Origin: Ophiocordyceps camponoti-saundersi (nom. inval.) | Taxonomy: Eukaryota > Ascomycota > Sordariomycetes > Hypocreales > Ophiocordycipitaceae | Assembly (NCBI GenBank): GCA_003339415.1 | Contig: PDHQ01000075.1 | Span: 1 to 64,000, forward strand | DNA length: 64,000 nt | Direction of reading: 5' to 3' | Shown here: positions 49,642-63,139 of the stretch, in pieces | Layout of the letters: each line of letters starts with the position of its first letter | How positions within the stretch are numbered: the stretch's first letter is position 1 | Notes under the pieces: generated by a model | Database searches by the model: none | Seen by the model: the letters and a program-made list of their open reading frames with translations, nothing else | Told to the model about the DNA's origin: nothing | Translations under genes and position numbers: made by a program

Positions 49642-50946
49642 TCATTTTGATCCAGCGATCGCTCCAAATAAAGCCTGGAGTCTCTGTCCCAACATATGCT
49701 GTTCCTGAAGCATCAGATGCATACTCTCAAGCCTGGCTTCCATCGTATCAAGTCGACGCCCGACAGAGGCCTCGACAGCTTCACGCACCGTCTGGCGGCC
49801 AGCATTGCTCTCGGGTTGCGATGACGGTGATGGTCGAAGCTGATGTCTCATGGCGCTGAAAATCCTCGACTCTAGTTTCTGCTGCCCTTTCAAGATCAAC
49901 GTTGTCCTTTCCACCACATTCTGTTCCGTCCTGGCGTTGATTTCCCTGACGCTGTTCATCAGGAGGTTGCTGAATTGTATCTGATGATTCTTGAGCGCTT
50001 CTACTGTCGCCCACTCGGCTGAGAGACACATCGTATTCTGCATCGCCTTGAACTCGGCGATTGCTTCGTCGCAGTGATTCGGTAGGAGAGGAGTCTCCTC
50101 GCTGTCTGCGTCGCCGGTTGTCCGAGTCACCGCGACGCAGCTGCCACTCTTATCCACGAGCGACTGAAACTCTTCGACCAGTCCAAGAGTGCAGAGAACG
50201 CCATCCATCATGTTGACCTTGAAGTCAACCGAAGTCGGGAACCGCGGCGGGCCACCGGTCGTTTGATAGAAGAAGACTTCTATAGCTTGCTTCATCAGGT
50301 AAATGTGATCCATGCTGTAGTTGTGAGGTTCGCTGAGCCTCATTTCCGAGAGGCTGAGATAGCGATGGTAGAGAGCGCTCAGATGCGGGATGATGGAAGT
50401 CGAACGGAAAACGCCGTTGATGATGCCGCAGACAAAGCGGATGATGCTACACATGGCGCTATGTGAAAGAGACCAGTTGATCGGCACTGCGTCCTCAAAG
50501 ACATCGTCCGTACTCCATTCCTTGTTGATGCGCTGGACGACATCATGAAGCTGCTCCCGAGGCCACATCCTGCGGACGAACATCCAACTGATCCAGTTGC
50601 CTTTCAGAGCACATATCCCGATAGGATGGTGCTCAACGTGCACCTGTTGCCGTTCTTTCACCTGAAGTTCACCCTGTACGATCGCGTACCACGACTGTAC
50701 GTCCTGGAGGGTAAGGTAAGGCTTGTGACGCTCGAAATCTTGTCGCGCAGCCTTGTACCATTCCAGCTCCAGTTGCTGATACCCCCGTGGGATGTTGGAT
50801 CGGCACTCGTGATCAGGATATGGAGCGATTTGGGCGTTTCCCAACGTGTCTAACCGAGGACGACGCGTGGATTCTTTCGACGTCGTCCACACCAGCCTCA
50901 GATCTTTGGCAGTTTGCACCGGAGAGGAAACCTGTGGTTGTTCCAT
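49642..50946 (-). CDS. Uncharacterised 434-residue protein between REV3 and SLU7
   Basis: A single exon from ATG at 50946 to the stop at 49642. I do not recognise it. It has no signal peptide. The middle (about residues 60-270) looks ordered and mostly helical with many aromatics ('YQQLELEWYKAARQDFERHK', 'NWISWMFVRRMWP', 'AMCSIIRFVCGIINGVFR', 'MKQAIEVFFYQTTGGPPRFP'). The C-terminal 110 residues include a likely coiled coil ('LDTMEARLESMHLMLQEQH'). Base composition is less GC-biased at third positions than REV3 or SLU7. Its length and full-length openness argue for a real gene. The position inside an otherwise well-known block of conserved genes suggests a lineage-specific insertion, which is inference. 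A TATA box lies upstream at 51258-51265. Confidence 0.75.
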   Translation of the reverse strand: MEQPQVSSPVQTAKDLRLVWTTSKESTRRPRLDTLGNAQIAPYPDHECRSNIPRGYQQLELEWYKAARQDFERHKPYLTLQDVQSWYAIVQGELQVKERQQVHVEHHPIGICALKGNWISWMFVRRMWPREQLHDVVQRINKEWSTDDVFEDAVPINWSLSHSAMCSIIRFVCGIINGVFRSTSIIPHLSALYHRYLSLSEMRLSEPHNYSMDHIYLMKQAIEVFFYQTTGGPPRFPTSVDFKVNMMDGVLCTLGLVEEFQSLVDKSGSCVAVTRTTGDADSEETPLLPNHCDEAIAEFKAMQNTMCLSAEWATVEALKNHQIQFSNLLMNSVREINARTEQNVVERTTLILKGQQKLESRIFSAMRHQLRPSPSSQPESNAGRQTVREAVEASVGRRLDTMEARLESMHLMLQEQHMLGQRLQALFGAIAGSK

Positions 50947-51257
50947 CTTGTCCGATGCTTATGTCGAGAGTGTTTAAAAGCCGAGAATGACTCTGATGAT
51001 GAAAAGCGTTGTTGCTGAGGTTGCATCGGAGGCTGAAGATAGGGGAAGAGAGGAGAGTTATGTATATATGGTGAGAAGAGGATACGTGTGTGATGACGAG
51101 TTGTAAGGAAAGCCTCAGTTTGGTAGAAGATGTGAAGAGCGGCAGTATATGAGTTTGGAGTTGATAGGAGGCGAGCGGCAACAAGTTTTCTTCGGCTGGT
51201 TAGATTCAATGCTTTAGTTTGAAAGCTCCTCTCTTCGATGGGTGAGAGCTTCAAGGG

Positions 51258-51265
51258 TATTTATA
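51258..51265 (-). promoter_or_regulatory. Probable TATA box of the 434-residue gene
   Basis: TATAAATA on the - strand, about 310 nt upstream of the ATG at 50946, implying a leader of roughly 280 nt. A canonical TATA element suggests regulated rather than housekeeping expression. Confidence 0.5.
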
Positions 51266-51338
51266 CTCGAGTCGATGCCTCAGAATGAGGTGACGAGCGT
51301 ACATACTCGATCAAGAACCTCGGAATAGAGTGATGAGC
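51264..51338. repeat. Imperfect 35-bp direct repeat upstream of the TATA box
   Basis: Copy 1 at 51264-51298 and copy 2 at 51304-51338 both begin TACTCGA, contain CCTC.GAAT.GAG-like cores and end TGA.GAGC. They may be a duplicated upstream regulatory element. Confidence 0.55.
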
Positions 51339-51865
51339 TCTCGCATCCTCGTCTCCTGCGTTGGAGCCGATAGGCTGTGCGAGTCTCTGAATAAGCGTCT
51401 ATACACAGTTCCTGTACGTCCTCGATGTCGGAACCGCAGTCTTCAATACGAATCACCGACTTTTATACCTCATCTTTCTTGGCATCATCACTTCGAGTCC
51501 TCCCGTTGAGGCTTTACCCTCCTGTGTAACGATGTATCAACCCCTGTCACCAACCTTACACCGCCCTCCCGAGATTCAGGCCTGATTCAGTCACGAGATC
51601 CTTCTCCCGGCATATGAATCACGAGAAAAGGTTCTTCTGCATCTGTATCGGCATCATCAGCTCAAACTTACATACATCGGAAGTCCGTAACTCACCTTGC
51701 TGACTGATGACTCTGACCGAATAAGATTATGTAAGCACCCTCAACCACTTCACCTCACCTCACCTCCTCCGACCTCCGCGACTTCCAACCTCCGACCTCT
51801 CTCATCTCTTCCCTTCGCGCTTCAAGCTTCCAAGAAACATACACTCTCGCGCCTACTCCAGCAAC

Positions 51866-53287
51866 ATGGCGCCTCCACCTCCGCCTCCACGCAAGCCGCA
51901 GTCGGGAGCGGCTACCAAAGAGGAAAACATCTACATCCCTTCCTTCATCAGCAAAAGGCCCTTCTACGCCGTCGACGGCGACGACGATGCCGACTATCTC
52001 AAGCATCAGCGGCGAGAAGAGAAGAAGGAACAGTCTCAGTGGTACGACCGCGGAAAGCGAGCAGGCCCTGCGGCGACCAAATATCGCAAAGGCGCCTGCG
52101 AAAACTGCGGCGCCATGACCCACAAGGCAAAAGACTGCCTGAGTCGGCCGAGAGCAAAGGGCGCAAGGTGGACGGGCAAGGACATACAAGCCGACGAGAA
52201 AATACAAGACGTGAGGCTCGGCTGGGACGCGAAACGCGATCGGTGGAACGGCTACGACACGCGTGAATATCGCAACGTCGTGGACGAGTTTAACCAGATG
52301 GAAGATCTACGGAAAGAAGCGAAGAGGGCCATGAACGTCGAGGACGCCGAGGACGAAGGCGACAAGTACGCAGAGGAAAACGACATGAGCAAGCATCAGA
52401 GCACGGCAACACGCCAGCTCCGCATCCGCGAAGACACGGCAAAATACCTCCTGAACCTGGATCTCGAATCGGCAAAGTACGACCCGAAGACGCGAGCGCT
52501 CGTCAACGCCGGCGCAACAGGCGGCAAGTCGGCAGACCTGTTCGCCGAGGAGGGCTTCCTGAAGTCGACCGGCGAAGCAGCCGACTTCGAGAGAGCCCAG
52601 AGATACGCCTGGGAAGCTCAGGAGACGGCCGGCGACACGACCCAACATCTACAAGCCAACCCCACCGCCGGCGCCTTCTCCCGAAAGAAGGAGCTCGAAG
52701 AGGAGGAGAGACGAAGGGCAGAACGCGACGAGGAGCTCCGGGCGAGATACGGAGGAGGTGCCGAAGGCGACGACGGCAACGAAGCGCAGAAACCCGCCGC
52801 TCTCAGAATCACCGAGTCAGAGACGTTCGTCGAGTACGACGAGAGCGGCCTGATAAAGGGCGCGCCACGCAAGGCCGCAAAGTCAAAGTACGCCGAAGAC
52901 GTGCTCGTCAACAACCACACTTCCGTCTGGGGAAGCTGGTGGTCGAGCTTCAAATGGGGCTACGCCTGCTGCCACTCGCTCATCAAGAACAGCTACTGCA
53001 CCGGCGAGCAGGGCAAGGAGGCATGGGAGGCGGCTGAACGCCAGCGGACGGGCGCTGATCTCGTTCACTTGGGCCAGCATGATGCCGACCAAGAGGATGG
53101 GCAGGAGAAGGAGCAGGAGGAGGTGGAGGAGAAGAAGACGGGGCGGGCGAAGTCGAGGACTCACAAGCGTGAAGAGATGATGCTCAATGGTGTTACCGAG
53201 GAAGAGATGGATGAGTACCGGCGGAAGAAGACGGTGGCGGATGATCCTATGGCCAAGTTTTTGGGCAAGGATGAGCTCTTAAGTTGA
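51866..53287 (+). CDS. SLU7: Pre-mRNA splicing factor Slu7
   Basis: A second-step splicing factor that helps choose the 3' splice site. Single exon, 473 residues, starting [11 protein letters not shown]. The CCHC zinc knuckle is at C78-x2-C81-x4-H86-x4-C91 ('[14 protein letters not shown]'), preceded by '[11 protein letters not shown]' and '[10 protein letters not shown]' and followed by '[26 protein letters not shown]', the core Slu7 signature. '[19 protein letters not shown]' and 'NSYCTGE' near residues 350-380 are also conserved. The C-terminus ends in '[14 protein letters not shown]'. The protein is charge-rich throughout, consistent with a spliceosomal scaffold. Confidence 0.96.
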   Translation: MAPPPPPPRKPQSGAATKEENIYIPSFISKRPFYAVDGDDDADYLKHQRREEKKEQSQWYDRGKRAGPAATKYRKGACENCGAMTHKAKDCLSRPRAKGARWTGKDIQADEKIQDVRLGWDAKRDRWNGYDTREYRNVVDEFNQMEDLRKEAKRAMNVEDAEDEGDKYAEENDMSKHQSTATRQLRIREDTAKYLLNLDLESAKYDPKTRALVNAGATGGKSADLFAEEGFLKSTGEAADFERAQRYAWEAQETAGDTTQHLQANPTAGAFSRKKELEEEERRRAERDEELRARYGGGAEGDDGNEAQKPAALRITESETFVEYDESGLIKGAPRKAAKSKYAEDVLVNNHTSVWGSWWSSFKWGYACCHSLIKNSYCTGEQGKEAWEAAERQRTGADLVHLGQHDADQEDGQEKEQEEVEEKKTGRAKSRTHKREEMMLNGVTEEEMDEYRRKKTVADDPMAKFLGKDELLS

Positions 53288-53628
53288 CGAGTGTAATATT
53301 TGCCAGCGGTTCAATCTTTTCAAGGTCGGTTTCGTATTCAACGTGACACAACATGCCAGCTCGTAGCTCAGTCCGAGGACAGGGGTGATGTACTGCTTAA
53401 CAGCTTCCAAGACTGTACATGGACGCGCCTCCCAGGACGACGACGCCACAACATGTTCAGAAGCTCACCAAAGGACGCTGCCGACCTTCTGTGAGGTGAA
53501 ACCCGTTCATATTTTACCCCTTGACCAACGCCCCAAGCTATGACTAGTCTTGCTCCGCCCAGACGTGGTCTCGCGGCACCGACGAGCCATCGTGGTATAT
53601 GGTAAACCCGTTTCAGTAGATCGTACCA
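53288..53628. other. Convergent 3' spacer, SLU7 to RPS9
   Basis: 341 bp between two stop codons; no gene or repeat recognised. Confidence 0.55.
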
Positions 53629-54354
53629 CTACTCGTCCTCCTCCTCCTCCTCACCCTCGGCAGCAGCCTCGGCGGCCTTTGCCTTCTTTCTCTTGACGCG
53701 ACCAGCACGGCCGCTACCGAACGGCGACTTGAGCGAGAAGTCGATGTGCTTCTGAGAGTCGAGACGGACGATGAAGGAGGGGACATTGACGATTTGCTTG
53801 CCGACGCGGATGTGGCGCTGGCGGATGAGAACGCGAGCGTGGTGAATAGACTTGGCGAGGCCGAGCTTGTAGACGCACGTCTGCAGACGACGCTCGAGGA
53901 AGTCCTCGATTTTCAGGGCCAGGACGTAATCGAGCTTCATGCGGGACTCGTCGAGCACGCCCACGCGGACCAGACGTCGGATGAGGGCATTGCCTTCGAA
54001 AAGACGCTTAGGATCTTTCTCGTCGAGGGTGAGAAGCTGACTGTGGTGCGTGTTAGAGATCGAGCGCCTCCAGTGCTCAAGTAGAGCATCTTTTCCTTGA
54101 ACTTACCGGGCGGCACGCCGAATTTTGGAGAGGGTCAGGCCGACGCGCCAGACCTCACGCTTGTTGCGCAGGCCATATTCTCCGACGAGCTTCAACTCGG
54201 AGTCACTGCACCGCGCGTCTGTCAGTCGAAAAGATCACAATCGACTTGAAAAGAGGCACGCCTCTTATTCAGTGGCCGGTGATACTGACAGTCGGGCAGC
54301 CTCGAAGGGTCTGCGCGGAGTACGAGAGGTCTTGGAGTAGGCGCGGGGAGGCAT
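53629..54354 (-). CDS. RPS9: 40S ribosomal protein S9 (uS4)
   Basis: Model: exons 54290-54354, 54107-54205 and 53629-54040, 191 residues, the usual length. Exon 1 encodes [22 protein letters not shown], exon 2 '[22 protein letters not shown]', and exon 3 '[22 protein letters not shown]'. Donors are GTCAGT and GTAAGT, with CAG acceptors and phase 2 at both joins. The S4 RNA-binding domain is in exon 3 ('[22 protein letters not shown]' onward). The C-terminus ends in an acidic Glu-rich tail after a basic 'RVKRKKAK'. It is transcribed divergently from RPL21 across 370 bp. Confidence 0.97.
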
Positions 54355-54724
54355 CCTGAGAGGTATGAGACGAGTTTTCTGCCGTTTTGGAATCGCGTGG
54401 ACACTCACCTGGCTCGATCCTGTCTTGGTGACTGAAGTTGACGAGTTTCTGCGTGAAGCTGAAAAGATGGTGAGAACTTGTGGGGTGGAAGTTTAACGGG
54501 CCCGAGTCACGTGTACTAAGTGCGGCGAGCCCTAAAGTCAATCACGAGCTTCAAGGCACTGCAGAGGCAGGGAAGGGAAAAAAAAAAGATTACCTAAGCT
54601 GCCCCATTACCCACAAGACGACGCACATAGCGAAAAACCAATACCAACAAGCCAAGGAGCTTCCATCGTCACCCTCGCTCCGAACCTCGCCAACGACGAA
54701 AGCTTGCCCGGCAACTGAGACGCG
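54355..54724. promoter_or_regulatory. Shared bidirectional promoter of RPS9 and RPL21
   Basis: 370 bp separate the start codons of two ribosomal-protein genes transcribed in opposite directions. Visible elements are TCACGTG (54507-54513, an E-box core) and AGCCCTAAA (54528-54536), 14 bp apart in the middle of the interval. A shared control region for balanced ribosomal-protein expression is inferred. A short unannotated 5' UTR intron in either gene cannot be excluded. Confidence 0.5.
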
Positions 54725-55363
54725 ATGGGTCACTCGTACGGAAAGAGAGCGGGCACCCGCGTACGTCGAGCTCTTTGACTGGTGATGCTTGTGACGAGGC
54801 TAACGGATTTACAGTATGCCTTCAGCAGGGACTTTCGCAAGAAGGGAATGATCCCCTTGTCGACGTACCTGCGAACTTACCGGTATGCGAGAGCTGCGAT
54901 ACACCGGAGGCGGAAGTTGACTAACTCTACGCAGCGTCGGAGACATTGTCGATATCAAGGTCAACGGTGCAGTACAGAAGGGGTAAGCGATCCACTACGA
55001 AAGGGGAAGCGCAAGAGACTCAGACCAAGCAGCATGCCCTACAAGGTGTACCACGGCAAGACGGGCGTCATCTACAACGTGACGAAGAGCGCAGTGGGCA
55101 TCATAATATACAAGAAGGTGTCGCACCGGTATATCGAGAAGCGCATCAACGTCAGGGTCGAGCACATCAAGCCGTCGCGCTCGCGTGAGGACTTCCTGAA
55201 GCGCGTGAAGACGAATGCCGAGGCGAAGAAGAAGGCCCGCGCCGAGGGCACCACTGTTCAAGTCAAGCGCCAACCCGCCATGCCCCGCGAGGCACGAACT
55301 GTTTCTCTGACGGACAATCCCCCGGAGACGGTTACCCCCTTGCCCTACGAGACGACCATCTGA
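54725..55363 (+). CDS. RPL21: 60S ribosomal protein L21 (eL21)
   Basis: Model: join(54725-54760, 54815-54882, 54935-54982, 55033-55363), 160 residues. Exons encode MGHSYGKRAGTR, then 'YAFSRDFRKKGMIPLSTYLRTY', then 'VGDIVDIKVNGAVQKG', then 'MPYKVYHGKTGVIYNVTKSA' onward. Donors are GTACGT, GTATGC and GTAAGC; acceptors ACAG, GCAG and GCAG; a clear branch site CTAAC is at 54921-54925. All phases agree. Three small introns in the first 300 nt are typical of fungal ribosomal-protein genes. Confidence 0.97.
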
Positions 55364-56548
55364 GAAGAGTCTGGAGTGGGAAGACTTGGGGCGCTTTTTT
55401 TTTTCGGCACTTGTGGTGTTGTCTCTGGATGGGTTGGAGCTGGGCATTAAAAGGTCTCCATGTGGATGTCAATAGGGAATGCGCGATGACAGACAGATCT
55501 GTTGAGCTTCAGACCAAAGGGCCAAAGCCGAGTGCACCGATTGCCAAAGAGCCTACACTTGCGGTGTGAAATCGAGCCGGTAGATGTGATTGGTTACGAA
55601 GAAGCGAGGACATTGGTTGAGATGAGCTGGACTGGCAGCCCTTCCGGGTTTTGGAGTGGCATGACAAAGCCTCTTTGCGTACGAGGTAGTGATCCATGTT
55701 TCTTGCGACGGTTGACATCTGGAAACCTGTTGTCTGAAGTGGCAGATTAAGGTTGAGCCGCGTCAAGTGCATGGGAGGGCACCAATGCTTGTCCAACGGA
55801 CGGATGTGTGGCACTTCTACATATACCCAGTGCTTAGCGTCCAGACGAAGTCGTTGCAGATATGCCAGGCCACGTAACACAGCCCAGGCGCAGTCATGGA
55901 GCACCCAGCCACGCGAGATGATTAGCCCGTGCGGGAACGCGAATTCCAGTCCTCAGCCCGAGACCCTGGCAGTGGGGAGCCTCCTGACAGAGCGTCCAGA
56001 GGCCCCTCTCCCCTCGAGACTAAGAGTGACGCAGTAGAGCACAATAAGTGATTGCTTGGGAGAAGAGACACTAACAGGAGGGCGGAGAGTGTGCACCGTT
56101 TCCCTCCTGTTTGCTTGTTGTGGGGGAGGAGCCGCGTTTCGAGGAGAGAATGACGGCCGAGCGTCACAGGCTGTCACACCAGTCAAGCAACAAGAAAAGA
56201 GACCCAGGTGGGATAGGACGAGAGACAGTGTGTTGTACGTATGTGTGTATGTATATGTGTGTGTGTATGAGTGGATGAAAAGAGGCGTCGTCATCACAGT
56301 TTCGCGTCGCATAACAGAACAAGGTGGGCGAAGCAGGCATCGTTGCGCGGCCTCGGCCGTGATGACGTAGAAAGCACAAAGCAGGACCCCTGAGGACCCC
56401 GAAAGAGCCGGAGGGAGGATATTTCCGGCGCCGGCACGGTCGGGTCTGATGAGGTAAGCGTGCAGCCCAGCCACAGCGAAGCTTCCTCCTTTTGGCGCGC
56501 GCCAGCCGCGGGAATCGACGAGACACTGGTCTTGCACACGGACGGTTT

Positions 56549-56590
<42 letters not shown>

Positions 56591-56751
56591 GCTGCCCGTT
56601 TCTTCTTCTTCTTCCTCTTGATTTCTTTCTTGTGTCTTTTCCTGCGTTTTTTCTTCTCTTTCTTCCTTTTTCCCTGCTTATGCTTTTACTGCTTTACCTC
56701 GAGCCTCTGAACTGTTGATCTTGCTCTCTCCTCGGCTTCGACTCGCCCACG
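55364..56751. other. Intergenic region, RPL21 to SLA2
   Basis: No gene is supported. The end is a (CT)n run at 56552-56587 followed by T-rich DNA, probably the SLA2 core promoter and leader. Confidence 0.55.
56552..56587. repeat. CT dinucleotide run upstream of SLA2
   Basis: About 18 CT units starting 200 nt before the SLA2 ATG. Pyrimidine runs of this type are common near transcription starts in filamentous fungi. Confidence 0.9.
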
Positions 56752-60610
<3,859 letters not shown>

Positions 60611-63139
60611 AGTGAGAAGAAAGAAAAAGGAAGCCGGGAGTTGCCATGTAGAGCACATGGGGACATGTTGGGTGAGTGTCGGGGGAGAAGGCGAGAGGGT
60701 TTACCCTTTGTTTATGCGGGAGAGAGAGAAGTGTGGGTGGATTATCGGAGGGTGAGGTTGTATTTGTGTGTATGTGTTTGTGCGTGCGTGGGTGCGTAGT
60801 ATATACCTAGGTAGGTGGTAAGTCGGTTAGGAAGACTGGCAGGCAGGCAGAAGTAGCTGAAGAGGAACAGCAAGTCTTGCTGATTTGGGCCTTGTTCTGT
60901 GATGGGTACATGTGTCTTGTCTTTGTGTGTGTGTATGTGTGTGTGTGTGTGTGGACGGTGTGCGAAGTTGATGTGGTATCAGAAAGAATGATGATGATGA
61001 TGGTGATGATGATGATGGCGATGGCGATGACGAGGATGACGCTTGCAGCGGGCGTGTGCAGCCCACGATGATGATGATGATGATGATGATGATGACGATC
61101 GTCATGTGCAAGCTGGTCCCTGCGCAGCATCAAGAATGGTGGCGTCCCTCTCTCTTCTGTGTCTTTCTCTCTGGTACGTAAAGCGGTATGTGCTTTTCTC
61201 AACGGAGAACAAGTCCTTCTATTTTAAGAGTGAAGTCGTCGTCGATTGATGAGTAATATCACCCTACCCCGGGTTTCTGGGGATCATCCTTTAATCTATG
61301 CCGTAGTATTCTGTTGTACATGTTTGTGTGACGAGGCTAGGTTTGTAGACTTGGGATTAACCGTGCATTAGCTGGATTCGCTACCACGCATCGCATCCAC
61401 GCATCGCATTGCATGCATGCAGCTGTACAGATACCTCGTACATATTTCAGCGTGTTTTTTTTTCTTTTCCTTTTGTTCGGGTAGGATAGGCTCGATCTCG
61501 ACTCTTCTTTAGCGCCAACGGGATTTTTTTGTTTCTTTTAACGTTGCATCTTTCTTGTTTTTTTCTTTCAGGTTGGGAGGGGGAAAGTTGGGACTTGTTT
61601 TGTTTGTTGGGTGAGAAGAGCGAGAGAGAGAGAGGAGGAGGTTTTTTTTCTTTGTTGGGTTTTTGTGTGTGGGTGTTTATGTGTGTGCGTGTGTGTGTGT
61701 GTGTGTGCATACAGATCGATGCAGTGCAACGCTCGGCATCATCAGAGACAAGAAAAGAAAAGAAAAAGAAAAAGGAAGCAAAGACAAGCATCTCGGCGTT
61801 TAAATGCAAGTTTCATCATTTTCCGGGCGTCTTTGGCCCTACCCTACCCTGATCTGCCCTGTCCCAGTCTGCCCTGTGCCTGTATCCCGTACCCGTATGG
61901 ACTGCTGTGCTCTACGGATATACATACCTCTGTAACCCCGTAGTTGGTGGATCCAAGCTGGCAGATCCAGATCGCCCCCCCCCCCTCCCCCTCCATCCTC
62001 CTTCCTTTCCCCCGCCCTCCCAGTTCCTACTCCACCCACCCACGGCTGACCCCGACGGTACAAAGGAATCCAAGTACCCAAGTACCACCCAAGATACCTC
62101 ACTTTTAACCACACGCCCCCGTCTCCACTATTTCCGCCAGCTGGCAGCAGCTGCCACTCCCCCCATCTGCTCACCACCTATACCATCAACCAGCAGTTTC
62201 TCACGAGAAGAATCGCAGGCACGAAAAAAGAGAGAGGCTGGGGGGAAAAAAATTCTTTGTTTACAAGAGCGGTTGCCGTAGGCGACGAGCGGGGCGAATG
62301 TCACGCGCTGAGAGTTCGCTTGAGAACAATACTAAGGACAATAGTAAGAGGGCGATTTCAATGCCCTGCCTGTGCTGGACCTGTTTCTCTCCTGCTTTTT
62401 TGCAACCTGGTCGTGCTGTGTGTGTCGCTGTACCGCTCTGAAGAGCCTTCTACCCTTGAGCGTGTGAAAAAAATAGAGTGGTGTTTCCTCCGGGTGGGAA
62501 AAAAAAAATAAACAGTAGAGGTTTTGTAGTGTTTATGGCCGTGATGTTTCCTACGTGCTCGCATCCGGAGGCGATGACACCCAGAGATGTCGACATGTCA
62601 GATTCAGAGCCACGATCGCATGTTCCTTTCTTTCCCCTCCCCCCTTGTTTCTTTCTTTGCTTTTTTTTTTCTTGTTCGCCCTTTCTCTTTCAAAGGTGAA
62701 GTTGGAAGGGCGGAGATGACGATGGGGGAAAAGATGGAGATGGGGGGGGAGTCTAAGTAAAAACAAAGTATTGAAAAAAAAACGCTACGGGCACTTGGAG
62801 GCCTGTTCCTGAAGCCTTGTTGGTTTTTGACGATATCGTGCCCGTGTTGGCTTTGTTCCTTGGTGGCTTTGGGTGGCGATTTTTGGGCTTGCCATCTTGG
62901 CTTGTCACTCGCACTTTGGACATACCAGAGTCATCTCACCACTCCCGCGCTTCAAAGTCACAGATCTTGTCCTATAGAACTATCCTATGGTAGAATAGCT
63001 GAATCAAGCCGATCAAGAATCCTTTTTGAATGCCATTTCCCATACGCCCTCTGACTTTGCCCCTATGCCACAAATTCCATCGTGCCTTTCCTGTCCTGTC
63101 ATGAAAGCGGATTTCTTTCCATCAGTTGTATTCTGATGC
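60611..63139. other. Spacer between SLA2 and MAT1-1-1, probable idiomorph border
   Basis: No gene is supported in 2.5 kb. It holds TACCTAGGTA at 60804-60813, ATG/GAT repeats at about 60985-61035 and 61056-61095, GT runs (about 60925-60951 and 61683-61707), TATCCGTA in reverse at 61913-61920 and a 'CACGCATCGCAT' direct repeat near 61385-61410. The border between shared flank and MAT1-1-specific sequence should lie here or inside MAT1-1-1, by analogy with other Sordariomycetes. Confidence 0.5.

Larger units (their letters stand above)
50947..51865. other. Divergent promoter between the 434-residue gene and SLU7
   Basis: No gene is supported. It holds a TATA box for the - strand gene, a pair of imperfect 35-bp direct repeats, and CACCT repeats just before SLU7 (about 51748-51767). 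Confidence 0.6.

Noticed and set aside
50898..51254. 118-residue open frame upstream of and overlapping the 434-residue gene
   Set aside because: Its ATG lies only a few bases from the TATA box, so it would not be inside the expected transcript; the sequence is unremarkable.
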